Notes: generated from the sequence alone by a model not told the origin. A DNA stretch of 64,000 nucleotides from Nostoc mirabile CHAB5784 (GCF_020829645.1 NZ_JAIVFS010000021.1:48879-112878), one strand, 5' to 3'. Numbered from the stretch's first letter, positions 46,918 to 57,889 are shown. A program made the numbers and translations.

Positions 46918-47505
46918 TTATTCCTCAATCAACTCAAAATTAACCCGTTCGTAAATATCACGCAAGGCAATTTGAAAATCGATAGAATCTAAGACTAAAA
47001 CTGCTTCTTCACCTTCATATTCCTTAAAAATCCATTGACCTTCTGCTTGCTTGGCAAATTGTTCCACAGCAAAACTATACTGGTCAATCATAATATATTC
47101 TTGAAAACCAGGAATTGAACGATAGTATTTAAACTTATCTGTTTTGTCAGAATTTTTAGTTGAATTTGATAAGACTTCAATAATTAACAAGGGATTAGTA
47201 ATAGTTGTTGTACCTGTTCCCTCATAAATAGGCTTACCTTTGATGACTATAACATCAGGATAAGTATAGAGACGATACAAAGGTATCCATACTTTAATAT
47301 GGCCTATGTAGATGTCATAATCTTGTCCTTGCACTGTGAAAGGGAATTTTCGACAAAAATTTCCGGCAATTTTATTGTGATTAGTTGTCTCTCCTATGAT
47401 TGGTATAATTTCTCCATCTTTGTATTCATTTTTATATTCAGCCTTCTCTTCTAATTCCAAATATTCTTCTGGGGTGTAGTAGCGCTTTTCTGTTTGTAAA
47501 ACCAT
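46918..47505 (-). CDS. Uma2-family (DUF820) putative endonuclease
   Basis: The 195-residue protein begins with the Uma2 pattern RYYTPEEYLELEEKAEYKNE then YKDGEIIPI. It continues with YPDVIVIKGKP (catalytic Asp), NPLLIIEVLSNST (Glu) and DKFKYYRSIPGFQEYIMID (Lys-containing). This is a PD-(D/E)xK nuclease fold, greatly expanded in cyanobacteria and of unknown role. It is a monocistronic gene. Confidence 0.85.
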   Translation of the reverse strand: MVLQTEKRYYTPEEYLELEEKAEYKNEYKDGEIIPIIGETTNHNKIAGNFCRKFPFTVQGQDYDIYIGHIKVWIPLYRLYTYPDVIVIKGKPIYEGTGTTTITNPLLIIEVLSNSTKNSDKTDKFKYYRSIPGFQEYIMIDQYSFAVEQFAKQAEGQWIFKEYEGEEAVLVLDSIDFQIALRDIYERVNFELIEE

Positions 47506-47658
47506 ATTAATTAACTCACAAAATGAGGGAATGGGTATGTTATCAATAGCCTAACGTACCCTAAAGATAGCGAAAATAAATATTTTTGTTATCAAAAGTC
47601 GGTTGCAGACAATGTAACAATAGCGATCGCAAGCCAATACTTTTAGCCATACCTACCA

Positions 47659-48708
47659 GTGAACGCCCCTACCAACATCTCTGCACAAACTCAAAATCGC
47701 AAAGCCGATCACATTCGCATCTGTTTAGAGGAAGATGTTCAGTCTCATCAAATCACCAATGGACTGGAACGTTATCGCTTTACCCATTCTTGCTTACCCG
47801 AACTCAACCACAACGATATTGATATCAGTACAACTTTCCTGGGGAAACACCTTGGCGCACCTTTGTTAATTTCTTCCATGACTGGCGGAACGGAACAAGC
47901 CGCAATCATTAACCAACGTTTGGCCCAAGTCGCGCAACACTACAAAATTGCAATGGGTGTCGGTTCCCAGCGCGTAGCAGTAGAAAAACCCCAGGTAGCT
48001 GATACTTTTGCTGTCCGCAAGTATGCCCCCGATGTTCTGCTATTTGCGAACTTGGGCGCTGTGCAACTTAACTATAAGTACGGCTTAGATGAATGTTTGC
48101 GCGTAGTTGATATCCTAGAAGCTGATGCCCTGATTTTACACATTAACCCTCTACAAGAGTGCATTCAACCCAAAGGTGATACTAACTTCCGGGGTTTGCT
48201 TGACAAAATATCTAAATTGTGCAGTAAACTGCCAGTGCCAGTAATTGCGAAGGAAGTTGGTAACGGCATTTCAGCAGCGATCGCTAACAAACTCATTGCC
48301 GCCGGGGTAGCAGCAATTGATGTAGCTGGTGCGGGGGGTACTTCTTGGGCAAAAGTAGAAAGTGAACGGGCAGAAAATCCCTTACAACGTCGCTTAGGGA
48401 GGACGTTTGCCGATTGGGGTTTACCGACGGCAGAGTGTATTACAACTATTAGAGCGATCGCTCCAGATGTGCCCTTAATTGCTTCGGGAGGTTTGCGTCA
48501 TGGATTGGATATTGCAGCAGCGATCGCCTTGGGAGCAGATATAGCTGGTTTAGCAATGCCTTTTTTGCAAGCAGCAGCAACATCAGAGACAGCAGTAGCC
48601 GAACTCGCTGAAGTATTAATCGCTGAAATCACCACAGTTTTATTTTGCACTGGCAACGCCACCTTGTCTCAGTTAAAACACTCTGGTAGTTTACAGCGCA
48701 TAGAATAG
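47659..48708 (+). CDS. fni: Type 2 isopentenyl-diphosphate isomerase
   Basis: The 349-residue FMN-dependent enzyme shows the family order: [54 protein letters not shown] (catalytic Gln/Glu), [26 protein letters not shown] and [14 protein letters not shown]. It interconverts isopentenyl and dimethylallyl diphosphate for carotenoids, phytol and quinones. The start is GTG (47659). It is followed by heptamer repeats and sppA on the same strand. Confidence 0.93.
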   Translation: MNAPTNISAQTQNRKADHIRICLEEDVQSHQITNGLERYRFTHSCLPELNHNDIDISTTFLGKHLGAPLLISSMTGGTEQAAIINQRLAQVAQHYKIAMGVGSQRVAVEKPQVADTFAVRKYAPDVLLFANLGAVQLNYKYGLDECLRVVDILEADALILHINPLQECIQPKGDTNFRGLLDKISKLCSKLPVPVIAKEVGNGISAAIANKLIAAGVAAIDVAGAGGTSWAKVESERAENPLQRRLGRTFADWGLPTAECITTIRAIAPDVPLIASGGLRHGLDIAAAIALGADIAGLAMPFLQAAATSETAVAELAEVLIAEITTVLFCTGNATLSQLKHSGSLQRIE

Positions 48709-48717
48709 GTAAATAGG

Positions 48718-48836
48718 TCATTAGTCATTAGTCATTAGTCATTAGTTAGTTGTTTTTCCAATACCCATGCCCAATGCCCAATGCCCAATGCCCAATGCCC
48801 CATGCCCAATGCCCAATGCCCAATAACTAATAACTA
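48718..48836. repeat. Heptamer repeats up to the sppA start codon
   Basis: AGTCATT units (48718-48746), CCCAATG units (about 48766-48822) and TAACTAA units end directly at the ATG of sppA. No other leader sequence exists between fni and sppA. Confidence 0.85.
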
Positions 48837-50672
48837 ATGCGTAATTTTATCAAACAAACTTTTGCTAGTTTAATTGGCACCTTACTAGGACTAATTATTT
48901 TTGGTGGTCTGGGAACCACTGGATTGTTCTTGCTGATATTGGCTGCTAGCTCCTCTAAAGATACTGGGCCAAATGTGAAAGATAAGTCAGTGTTGGTTTT
49001 TGACTTGTCGATGAAAATTACTGATAACAAACCTAGTTCAGACGAACTGTTTCAAAACACAATATCAGGTGTGGATGACGAAAGGATGGCACTCCGCAAA
49101 ATTGTGGAAACTTTGGAAAAGGCGCGGCGCGATCCGCGAATTGTCGGAATCTACTTGGATGCAACAAGCACAAGCCAAGGTGGTAACGTTGGCTATGCCT
49201 CCCTGAAAGAAATTCGGAAAGCGCTGGAAGAGTTTCGCGCTGCGGGGAAAAAGATTGTCGCTTATGGCAGTGATTGGAGTGAAAAGGAATATTACCTTAG
49301 TTCAGTGGCAGATTCCATTGTACTGAATCCTCTAGGAATGATGGAAATCAACGGTTTGAGTTCGCAACCGATGTTCTTAGCGGGAGCATTGCAGAAATAT
49401 GGCATTGGTATTCAAGTCGTGCGGGTGGGGAAGTTTAAGGGGGCAGTTGAACCGTTTATCCTCACAAAATTGAGTCCAGAAAACCGCGAACAAACTCAGA
49501 AATTGTTGGATGATGTTTGGGGAGAGTGGCGCACTACTGTAGGCGCAAGTCGGAAAATTGAACCTAACCAGTTGCAAGCGATCGCAGATAATCAGGCACT
49601 ACTGGAAGCCAGGCAAGCCAAAACCACCCGTTTAGTCGATCGAGTAGCATACCCCGATGAAGTGGTAACTGACCTGAAAAAGTTGACAGATAGCGATAAA
49701 GACGACAAAACATTCCGACAAATTAGCCTGAATAGCTATGCAGAAGTTTCTGGCAAATCTTTGGGTGTAGAACGTAGCTCAAAAAATCAAATTGCCATTG
49801 TTTATGCTGAGGGCGAGATTGTCGATGGTAAAGGAGAAGATGGGCAAGTAGGAGGCGATCGCTTTGCCAAAATCTTCAACAAACTACGACAAGATAAAGA
49901 TGTGAAAGCTGTTGTACTACGGATTAATAGTCCTGGTGGTAGCGCTACCGCATCTGAAGTCATGCAGCGAGAAGTGAAATTAACTCGTGAGGCAAAACCG
50001 GTTGTAGTGTCAATGGGTGATGTAGCCGCCTCTGGTGGTTACTGGATTGCTAGCGACTCTAATCGCATTTTTGCCGAACCAAATACCATTACAGGTTCAA
50101 TAGGTGTGTTTGGGGTGTTGTTCAATGGTGAAAAGCTGGCTAATGATAATGGCATCACCTGGGATTCGGTAAAAACTGGAACCTATGCTGATAGTCAAAC
50201 AGTTTCGCGTCCGAAATCGCCCCAAGAGTTGGCACTTTATCAACGCAGTGTTAACCGAATTTATAATATGTTTCTGAATAAAGTTTCTCAAGGTCGCAAA
50301 CTCCCAGAACAAAAAGTGGCAGAAATTGCCCAAGGGCGGGTTTGGTCTGGTGTGGCAGCGAAGGAAATTGGTTTGGTGGATGAAATTGGCGGTTTGAATA
50401 CTGCGATCGCGTATGCTGCCAAGCAGGCGAAACTAGGAGAAGACTGGGAAGTGCAAGAATATCCTCGCACTAGCAGTTTCGGAGAACGATTTTTTGGACG
50501 TGCAACTGAAGAGGTGCGGACTGCTTTAGGAATTGAGGAGACGCAACTCAAACAATCCAATCCCCTTACCCATGAATTCCAAAAGTTGCAACAGGAAATC
50601 GGAATTCTGCAAAAGATGAACGATCCACAAGGGGTTTACGCCCGCTTACCTTTCAACTTGAAGATTGAGTAG
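48837..50672 (+). CDS. sppA: Signal peptide peptidase SppA (protease IV)
   Basis: The 611-residue protein has one N-terminal membrane helix (about 8-38) and two ClpP-like halves. The Ser/Lys dyad is visible: the catalytic Ser near residue 397 in GDVAASGGYWIAS and the general-base Lys near 148 in SDWSEKEYYLSS. RINSPGGSATASEV marks the substrate groove. The length is that of the long, two-half form (E. coli type). It degrades cleaved signal peptides in the membrane, and in cyanobacteria SppA has been linked to antenna adjustment. Confidence 0.92.
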   Translation: MRNFIKQTFASLIGTLLGLIIFGGLGTTGLFLLILAASSSKDTGPNVKDKSVLVFDLSMKITDNKPSSDELFQNTISGVDDERMALRKIVETLEKARRDPRIVGIYLDATSTSQGGNVGYASLKEIRKALEEFRAAGKKIVAYGSDWSEKEYYLSSVADSIVLNPLGMMEINGLSSQPMFLAGALQKYGIGIQVVRVGKFKGAVEPFILTKLSPENREQTQKLLDDVWGEWRTTVGASRKIEPNQLQAIADNQALLEARQAKTTRLVDRVAYPDEVVTDLKKLTDSDKDDKTFRQISLNSYAEVSGKSLGVERSSKNQIAIVYAEGEIVDGKGEDGQVGGDRFAKIFNKLRQDKDVKAVVLRINSPGGSATASEVMQREVKLTREAKPVVVSMGDVAASGGYWIASDSNRIFAEPNTITGSIGVFGVLFNGEKLANDNGITWDSVKTGTYADSQTVSRPKSPQELALYQRSVNRIYNMFLNKVSQGRKLPEQKVAEIAQGRVWSGVAAKEIGLVDEIGGLNTAIAYAAKQAKLGEDWEVQEYPRTSSFGERFFGRATEEVRTALGIEETQLKQSNPLTHEFQKLQQEIGILQKMNDPQGVYARLPFNLKIE

Positions 50673-51497
50673 ATGCTTTTTCTAAGTCTTATATCATGTC
50701 CGGGTAATTAATTATGATTCCCATAGTTATTGCAAAATTGAAAATTTGGTGGGGGTTTTAAACCAATACAGTTCAGTTAAGCATTTTTTCCTTCTCTCTG
50801 TGTCGCGCCAGTTGCTTCTCCCAAGGGGAGACGCTGCGCGAACAAGTCGGGGAACCCGCCCAACGCACTGGCTTCTCTGCGCCTAATAAGGTTCGTTAAA
50901 AAATTTGATTTCACAAAGGGTTTTAGCCTTAACCCAAGCGTATTGGGTTTTAAACCCAAGTTCGCTACGGTCACGGGCAGGAGGCAGTATTCCAACTGAG
51001 CCTCCTGCCTCCTGCCCTCTGCCTTTCTTGATAAATCAGTATATTCAAACAATAATTAATTAAAATTTACATTTATATATAAATGTCTTATTAATCATAC
51101 TTATTGAAATCTTAAAGTTTTGATAAAGTAGTTGATGTAACCTCGTACTTCATTATAATGAAATAATTACAGCGTCGGTTAAAAAAAAGTTTGGAAAAAG
51201 AACCAAAATATTTGCTCAAATTACTTACTATTTGGGTCATAAATTAAGGGACTTTTAAAAAAGAAATTATCTAATTTTTTAGAGTAGGCGTCTCGCTCGT
51301 GCACAAGCAAAGGCGGGCTTTTAGGGTCACCCTACAATAAATAGCTGGATATTTTTTTCTTTAGAAGTTATTAACCAAATAATTTAGTGGTTTTTAATTT
51401 AGATTACACAAATGGCAAGTAATCTACATTGAACTGATGAATAGTTTTTTGACTGAGGCTGAACTTACGTATTAGTGAGAAATTCAGGAGAAATAAC
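50673..51497. other. Long intergenic region with dispersed repeat
   Basis: It holds an ATCATGTCCG end (about 50694), the inverted copy of the 35541 repeat (50790-50946) and a GAGGCAGGAGGC-type inverted pair (50980-51023). The last 450 bases are AT-rich and form the upstream region of the RTX gene. No gene was seen. Confidence 0.6.
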
Positions 51498-53288
51498 ATG
51501 GCATTTATTTTCGGCAAAACAACTGCTGACAATCTTTCTGGGACTTCGGGAAATGACACGATAGTTGGTTGGGCTAGTGGTGGTAATGCCAATAGTCCCT
51601 CCGGTAACGACACTTTAAATGGTTTGGCTGGTAACGATTCCCTCGCAGGTGGGACGGCAAACGACAGTCTAATCGGTGGGGATGGCAATGACACACTTGA
51701 TGGGGGCTTGGGTACTGACACTCTACTAGGTGGTGCAGGCAGTGACACCTTTAGAGGCAGTCAGGGTAACGACAGCATTAATGGCGGAGATGGCATAGAT
51801 ACCGTAGACTACAGTCAACTAGGTCAGAGCATTACCTTGTCAGGTGTTGGAACCATTGAAAAAGCTGGCGGATTTGGGCAAGACCAACTCTTTAGAGTAG
51901 AAAAGGTTATTGCTAATGCTAATGTTGCCAACAACACCATAGATACATCCCAATCTTTGGCTGGGGTAGCTATCACCGTTAACCTGCGAACCCAAAGTTT
52001 GGTTGCCAATAACGTTCCTGGCTTGGGAACATTGTCATTTACAGCAGTCAACTTTGATAATATCATCGGCACAAATGGAAATGACAGCATTGTTGGCGAC
52101 ACGCAAGATAACCGATTATCCGGTAATAATGGCGATGACACACTTGATGGGGGCTTGGGTACTGACACTCTAATAGGTGGTGCAGGCGACGACACTTACT
52201 TCGTTGACACTACTCTTGATAGGATTACAGAGGCTGCGAATTCAGGCACAGATAGCGTCCGGTCTTCTGTCACCTACGCACTAGGCTCCAATTTGGAAAA
52301 CTTGAGGTTGAGGGAAGGTAGCGACATCAACGGCACAGGTAACAGTGTTAGCAACTTCCTTTTTGGTAATACTTCTAACAACACTTTGAATGGCGTAGGA
52401 GGCAATGACACTCTAGATGGTAATAATGGCAATGATATCCTCAATGGTGGTGATGGCAATGATAGTCTACAAGGCGGACCCGGCAATGACGTACTCAATG
52501 GCGGGTCTGGAGACGACATCCTCATCGGTGTTTTCCCTGGTAGTCCGCTTCCACCTGGAATAGGGGAAACTGATAACTTCACTGGCGGGGCTGGGGTAGA
52601 TAGATTTATCCTGGGGGACGCTGTAAATGTTTTCTACGACGATAACAACACTACCAGTCCTGGTTTTGGGGACTTGGCTACTATTATTGACTTCGACTCT
52701 AGCCAAGATCAAATTGAACTCAAAGGACCTCTACAAGACTACCGCCTGCAAGTTGTTGGAAGCAACACACGAATATTGTTAGACAAATCGGGAGCAGAGC
52801 AAGATGAAATCATAGGTATTCTGCAAGGGAAAACCAATCTTAGACTTGATAGTGATGACTTCCTTTTCTATGAGCGGGAAAATGCTGGAGAAGCTACAAA
52901 CAACTCACTAGACAGCGCTGAAGGTTTAGGTTCCTTATCATCAGGCTCAGACGTTAATCTCTTGGCCCAGTTAACAACAGTTCAACCAGGGGATAATTCT
53001 GATTTCGACTTTTTTACATTTTCTTTAGCAAATCCAGGAACTGTCACTATTAGTACGGTGACATCGGGAGATACAGTTCTCGGTCTGTTTGACAGTACTG
53101 GAACTTTATTACAAAGTGACGACGATAGTGGCTTAGACCAGGGATCATTAATCACTAGTTTCCTGGGTGCAGGTACGTACTCCATTTCAGTGAGTAAATT
53201 TGGTTTCTTGCCTGAAAATGGCGGAATTTTCTCTGGTAGCACCTCTATACCTGATCTTTCTTATACCCTAGAAGTCAGTTTGGTATAA
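51498..53288 (+). CDS. RTX-type calcium-binding protein with PPC-like domain
   Basis: The 596-residue protein has three clusters of GGxGxDxL nonapeptides (for example GGDGNDTLDGGLGTDTLLGG; NNGNDILNGGDGNDSLQGG) that form Ca2+-binding beta rolls. An FDSSQDQIELKG strand follows, then a C-terminal pre-peptidase C-terminal-like domain from about residue 455 (DFDFFTFSLANPGTVTI, LFDSTGTLLQSDDDSG). There is no Sec signal peptide, as expected for type I secretion by an ABC exporter. No protease or lipase active site is visible. A good ribosome site (AGGAG) precedes the ATG. Confidence 0.88.
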   Translation: MAFIFGKTTADNLSGTSGNDTIVGWASGGNANSPSGNDTLNGLAGNDSLAGGTANDSLIGGDGNDTLDGGLGTDTLLGGAGSDTFRGSQGNDSINGGDGIDTVDYSQLGQSITLSGVGTIEKAGGFGQDQLFRVEKVIANANVANNTIDTSQSLAGVAITVNLRTQSLVANNVPGLGTLSFTAVNFDNIIGTNGNDSIVGDTQDNRLSGNNGDDTLDGGLGTDTLIGGAGDDTYFVDTTLDRITEAANSGTDSVRSSVTYALGSNLENLRLREGSDINGTGNSVSNFLFGNTSNNTLNGVGGNDTLDGNNGNDILNGGDGNDSLQGGPGNDVLNGGSGDDILIGVFPGSPLPPGIGETDNFTGGAGVDRFILGDAVNVFYDDNNTTSPGFGDLATIIDFDSSQDQIELKGPLQDYRLQVVGSNTRILLDKSGAEQDEIIGILQGKTNLRLDSDDFLFYERENAGEATNNSLDSAEGLGSLSSGSDVNLLAQLTTVQPGDNSDFDFFTFSLANPGTVTISTVTSGDTVLGLFDSTGTLLQSDDDSGLDQGSLITSFLGAGTYSISVSKFGFLPENGGIFSGSTSIPDLSYTLEVSLV

Positions 53289-53632
53289 GAACGTTGTCAA
53301 CTTAAGAAAGTCCTGACATCACAAGGCAGATTCAAGGATACTTTTCCTCTTGGCTAAGGGAACACGGCGACGTGTCCCCCTTACCCGACAAAAGACTATT
53401 TACAAGGCAGCGCTAAGGGGTTTCCCCCATGAGCGACTGGCGTCGGCTCTGCCGATTTGTACCCCTACGGGGAAGCTAGCTACGCTCTTAGCGTTCCCGC
53501 TCTTTAGCAACTGGCTCTCAAAAGTCAAAAATTTTGTATATTAAGGCTTTTGCAAGTTTTAAAATGGTAGCTTGATTTACGCCGCGCTGTACTAGTCCTA
53601 TTATTGTTACTTTGCACGAAAATATTTAGCCG
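53289..53632. repeat. Convergent intergenic region made of dispersed repeats
   Basis: It holds a GACGCC.../GGGGAAGC repeat (about 53349-53515) and the right half of the CTAGTAC element (about 53514-53595, ending ACGCCGCGCTGTACTAG). No gene was seen. Confidence 0.6.
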
Positions 53633-55051
53633 CTAAAAAGAATTTTTTTCCGACTCTGGTTCTCTCAGTATCAACTCAGACATCAAATCTGGCAAAAACG
53701 CTTGTTCCCCATCAATGGATGTTTCAGTTTCTTCTTCAGCAGCAGGTAGCCAGTTGATAAATGGTAGGGGTAACAGCGTGCTGAGGTTAGTAATTACTAC
53801 CAATAGCCAAAGTGATTCAAAGTTCGTTGCGGTAATCCCCAGCCAATAGGTGATTAATGCCCCGAATGCGTGGGAAACCGTTCCTGCTGAATTAAACACC
53901 GACATTAACAAGGCAAATAATGTCGCTTCCACACCAGAGGGACAAAGCCTTGCTGCTAAAACCATCACTTGCATAAAAGCAATTTTCCCCATCACAGTGA
54001 GAATAAGGCTATCACCCAAACTAAACCAGTGGTCATCTATACCTAACCGCCTGTTTGCGTGAGTCACTAACAACAGCATCGTCATCCCCAAAATTGACGA
54101 AAGGACAGTACTCCAAGCAAAAATCACGCGAAAAGGGATGTTTTTGAGGAAACGTTGAAAAATCCAAACACCTGCTAAAGAAGCGAAACTTGTCACCAAG
54201 TGGACTCGCCCCAAAAATTCTGGTTCAAAGTGGAGTTCGTTGGTAGCGAAGTAGAAAAAGGCTGAGTCAGCATTTGGGGTAGCTTGCCAGATGAAGATAA
54301 ACGCCGTTGGTAGCCAAATTCTTTTTTGGGTAATGGCTTGGCGTAGCTGCCCCAGTTGATGTTTGATTGGTAAAGAGTTGGTCTGATTACTATCTTGAGA
54401 ATCTTTGCTAACGGGGGACTCAGCAATTAACCAAGCTACCCCTGAAACGATGAGAGGGAATAAGGCGGTAATTCCAAAGACAGTACGGGTAGTAAAGTAT
54501 TGGAGCAGCAGACCGCTAAAGTATGCTGTTATCAAACCTCCGATCGCAGAAGCACCCCAGCACAGAGATTGTAATGAACCGGCTTTTGCTTGGGATTCGC
54601 CTCTAGCTCGTTCCACAACCAGCGAGTCAACTATGACATCACTCATGGCGACACTAAGAGAACCAAGAGCGATCGCTAATGTAGCTGCCCAGCTAGTATG
54701 AACTATTGTGGCCAGACTCGCCCAAGAAGCAGTTCCCAGTATCCCGGATAAAATCAAATAAGGACGCCGACGATAGCCAAATATAGGTAAGCCATCAGAG
54801 ATGAAACCAAACACCGGCTTTATCATCCAAGGTAGGAAGACAATTCCCAACAGCGCTGACACCTGGACTGGACTCAGCAGCAGTTCATCTTTGAGGAAAA
54901 AGCTAACGGCTAGACGGGATAATCCTAAAATTCCTTGGACAAAATAAACGGTGAGAATTGCAATTAACTCTGCATTAGGTTCATTACCCAAGAAGATTTT
55001 TTGTGTTAATGAGTCTTTGACCTTGGACAAGCCAGATGATTGAAGCACCAT
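53633..55051 (-). CDS. Folate-biopterin transporter (FBT/BT1 family)
   Basis: The 472-residue protein has about 12 membrane segments and the signature of the FBT family of the major facilitators: GILGLSRLAVSFFLKDEL, LPWMIKPVFGFISDGLPIFG and YRRRPYLILSGILG. It continues SDVIVDSLVVERARGESQA and SLQSLCWGASAIGG. Cyanobacterial and plastid members carry folates or pterins across the membrane. It is a monocistronic gene on the minus strand. Confidence 0.88.
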   Translation of the reverse strand: MVLQSSGLSKVKDSLTQKIFLGNEPNAELIAILTVYFVQGILGLSRLAVSFFLKDELLLSPVQVSALLGIVFLPWMIKPVFGFISDGLPIFGYRRRPYLILSGILGTASWASLATIVHTSWAATLAIALGSLSVAMSDVIVDSLVVERARGESQAKAGSLQSLCWGASAIGGLITAYFSGLLLQYFTTRTVFGITALFPLIVSGVAWLIAESPVSKDSQDSNQTNSLPIKHQLGQLRQAITQKRIWLPTAFIFIWQATPNADSAFFYFATNELHFEPEFLGRVHLVTSFASLAGVWIFQRFLKNIPFRVIFAWSTVLSSILGMTMLLLVTHANRRLGIDDHWFSLGDSLILTVMGKIAFMQVMVLAARLCPSGVEATLFALLMSVFNSAGTVSHAFGALITYWLGITATNFESLWLLVVITNLSTLLPLPFINWLPAAEEETETSIDGEQAFLPDLMSELILREPESEKNSF

Positions 55052-55192
55052 TCGATAAATATTTTTTAAGTTTTATCTACTTTTCTATCATATCGATTCT
55101 TAGGATGTGGGCTTTGTGTCAGTCCTACTCTGAAAGCTTGCTGTGGGTTACGTTGTCCGTAGGAGAAAATCTGATCATCAATTGCAAAAGGA

Positions 55193-55226
55193 TTAGGGCG
55201 AGTTTACCTAAGTAAGCTCGCCCTAA
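55193..55226 (-). terminator. Hairpin after the PEP-CTERM gene
   Basis: Perfect 10-base arms TTAGGGCGAG and CTCGCCCTAA enclose a 14-base loop, followed on the minus strand by TCCTTTTG. It lies about 120 bases past the stop of the gene at 55348. Confidence 0.45.
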
Positions 55227-55347
55227 TTTGTATTTAAGATTAAATTGTCGTCGGAAGTTTTTAAATCCAGCTTACGGCACACTACGCGAATGTGGAGCCT
55301 GGAGTTAGGGTATAGATAAAATCAGGAAAATCTTACTGAGCCAAGAT

Positions 55348-56109
55348 TTAATGAGATTGGCTGACGCTTTGCAACTTCTCGTTCTTGCGCTTGCGAAGAA
55401 ACATACCACCTACAGTCAGCATACCCAAGATAACACTAGGCTCAGGAACAGCTTTAGGGTCAAAACCTGTAAATCTGTCAGTTCCTAGATGGAAAGAATG
55501 GTTGTCGCTTTCAAATCCTCCACCACCTGCTTGGGTAATGACAATCTTGTTGAAAATATCGCTGCTACTATCTGAGTAGAAGTGAAGGTAGCCATTTCCT
55601 TCACCGTTATGCTGTGAAACCTTAATTGGAGCAACTGGGTTCACATCCGCAGTTGTAAATGATTTGATCAGAGTATTGCGATTGTAGAAGGAAAAAACGT
55701 TACCAGAACTGATAGCTCCCCAGTCAATACCAAAATAATTGAGGTAATTGTCAAGGTTAATTGTGACTTTATCACCGTTGAAAACTGCCAAATAATTACC
55801 ATTATTATTGACTTCACCGTTTGCCCCAGCTGGTGCCCATTGATCTAACTTAACACTGCTGTTTTGACCAGTTTCAAATGAGTACTTAGCGAAACCAGTG
55901 GTTGGCGCTTGACCATCATTGAAGTTAACAGTTGTCGTACCGGGAAGCTTAGTAAACTCAGAAAAAGCACCTTGGTTAGTTTCTCCATTAGGGCCTGCAA
56001 TCCCTGTAGTTATCTGGAAGGAAATAGCCTGGGCAGAACCTGCATACATAAATGAAGAGATTGCAGATAAAGATAGAGCAGCAATGCAAGCAATTTTTTT
56101 AAAAGACAT
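55348..56109 (-). CDS. PEP-CTERM exported protein
   Basis: The 253-residue protein from ATG 56109 has a signal peptide MSFKKIACIAALSLSAISSF (cut near GSAQA). Near the end is VPEPSVILGMLTVGGMFL followed by RKRKNEKLQ, a PEP-CTERM signal with the VPEP motif. The central region is a beta-sandwich-like domain of the kind common in this family (FGIDWGAISSGNVFSFYN, KIVITQAGGGGFESDNHSF). The in-frame start 19 codons upstream has a polar leader and is unlikely. It would be exported and processed by an exosortase. Confidence 0.85.
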   Translation of the reverse strand: MSFKKIACIAALSLSAISSFMYAGSAQAISFQITTGIAGPNGETNQGAFSEFTKLPGTTTVNFNDGQAPTTGFAKYSFETGQNSSVKLDQWAPAGANGEVNNNGNYLAVFNGDKVTINLDNYLNYFGIDWGAISSGNVFSFYNRNTLIKSFTTADVNPVAPIKVSQHNGEGNGYLHFYSDSSSDIFNKIVITQAGGGGFESDNHSFHLGTDRFTGFDPKAVPEPSVILGMLTVGGMFLRKRKNEKLQSVSQSH

Positions 56110-56599
56110 AATTTTGAGATTCTGTATTTCTATTTGTTGATCAATTCGTTTGCGACTTGAATTCATTATGGAATGCCTTACATAAGAAACAACATGATGA
56201 AATCACTGGATTTTCACTTACTCGTTAATTCATATATCTGGCAAATATTTTGCTGTGTTTTAGGATCTAAATAAGTAATTTCACTTGGCAAAAGAATGGA
56301 TAAACTATCTGTTCTTTATCTGAAGATAAAAAAGTTGTAAATTTAGATTATATATATTAAGAATTTGTATCTTCGGATGTTGTGATTATTAAGGACTAAT
56401 AAAGATCACGGACAGTCTTGGAGAAGGCTGTTTCCTGCTCAATAGAAATAGATACGTGGTCATTGCTATTGGTTTTGACATTCTTCCCTTGCTCTGCCTA
56501 CTCCTGTTTCTCCAGTCAACTATGCCACCTGAGTTTTTTTGACATCGGTAGTAACATGAATTAAACTACCTCTTGCAATCAACAAAAGAATCTTTATCA
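56110..56599. other. Divergent intergenic region
   Basis: This gap holds the promoters of the PEP-CTERM gene and anmK. It is AT-rich, without gene or recognisable element. Confidence 0.4.
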
Positions 56600-57889
56600 A
56601 TGCATCCGACTGAAGAAGCTGCTGTTCCTACTCGCGTTATTGGTTTAATTAGTGGCACATCCGTAGATGGCATAGACGCTGCGTTGGTAGAGATTTCCGG
56701 TACAGAATTGGATCTCAAAGTTGAGTTGGTAGCTGGGGCAACATATCCTTATCCAGATGAACTCAGAGAAAGAATATTGGCAGTTGGTGCAGGCGTTGCC
56801 ATCTCAATGGCAGAATTGGCAGAAATAGATGATGCGATCGCTATTGTCTTTGCCCAAGCCGCCCAAAATATTCAAATTGGTCATCAGCCAGCTACTCTCA
56901 TTGGCTCCCACGGTCAGACAGTTTATCATCGACCACCTGCGGATAGGGAAATGGAAAACAAAACCACTCCCTACTCCCGTTCGGCTACGCTCACGGCAAG
57001 CCCACTCCCTAGTACAAACGCAATTAATCGCGTCTCTGCCCACTCCCCACTAGGCTACAGTCTCCAACTAGGGCGCGGTGCATTAATTGCCCATCTTACG
57101 AGCATTACAACGGTGAGCAACTTTCGCGTTGCTGATATCGCTATTGGTGGTCATGGTGCGCCTCTCGTGCCTAGAGTAGATGCCTATTTACTCAGTCATC
57201 CTGAAGAAGGGCGTTGTATTCAAAACATTGGTGGTATTGGTAATGTTGCTTATGTTCCGTCTCGGCATGGCGACTGGCTCTCAAAAATTCGCGCTTGGGA
57301 TACTGGCCCAGGAAATAGTCTGTTGGATCTAGCGGTGGAGCATTTAAGCGCTGGTGCTAAAACTTACGATGAAGATGGCAATTGGGCAGCCAGTGGTACT
57401 CCTTGCCATCCATTGGTAGAACAATGGCTCAACCAAGACTATTTTCATCTGCCGCCGCCCAAATCCACTGGTCGAGAGTTATTTGGTGTGACTTACCTGC
57501 ATGAGTGTTTAGAAGATGCCCAAGCATACCAACTCAACCCTGCCGACATACTGGCAACTCTCACGGAACTTACAGCTGGTTCAATTGTTCATAGTTACCG
57601 CACTTTTTTGCCGGAAATGCCACAACGAGTACTATTATGTGGCGGTGGTAGTCGCAATCTGTATTTGAAAAGTCGATTAGAGTTGTTGTTGCCATCAATA
57701 CCAGTCTTGACTACAGATGAAGTTGGTTTGAGTGCAGATTTTAAAGAAGCGATCGCCTTTGCAGTTTTAGCCTACTGGCGACTTTTGGGTATTCCTGGCA
57801 ACCTACCTACTGCGACTGGGGCACCTCTTGAAGTGCTTTTGGGAGAAATTCACCAAAATCAGTACTCAGTGCTGAGACAGGAACAATAA
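56600..57889 (+). CDS. anmK: Anhydro-N-acetylmuramic acid kinase with in-frame repeat insert
   Basis: The 429-residue protein has the AnmK signatures: [87 protein letters not shown] and LCGGGSRN. It phosphorylates anhydroMurNAc for recycling of cell-wall sugar. The ATG at 56600 is preferred to a TTG nine codons earlier. Between HRPPA and GYSLQLG there are about 35 extra residues (56945-57050) that look like translated repeat (CCCACTCCC, AATTAATCGCGTCTCTGCC). This makes the protein longer than the usual 370-390 residues. Confidence 0.9.
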   Translation: MHPTEEAAVPTRVIGLISGTSVDGIDAALVEISGTELDLKVELVAGATYPYPDELRERILAVGAGVAISMAELAEIDDAIAIVFAQAAQNIQIGHQPATLIGSHGQTVYHRPPADREMENKTTPYSRSATLTASPLPSTNAINRVSAHSPLGYSLQLGRGALIAHLTSITTVSNFRVADIAIGGHGAPLVPRVDAYLLSHPEEGRCIQNIGGIGNVAYVPSRHGDWLSKIRAWDTGPGNSLLDLAVEHLSAGAKTYDEDGNWAASGTPCHPLVEQWLNQDYFHLPPPKSTGRELFGVTYLHECLEDAQAYQLNPADILATLTELTAGSIVHSYRTFLPEMPQRVLLCGGGSRNLYLKSRLELLLPSIPVLTTDEVGLSADFKEAIAFAVLAYWRLLGIPGNLPTATGAPLEVLLGEIHQNQYSVLRQEQ

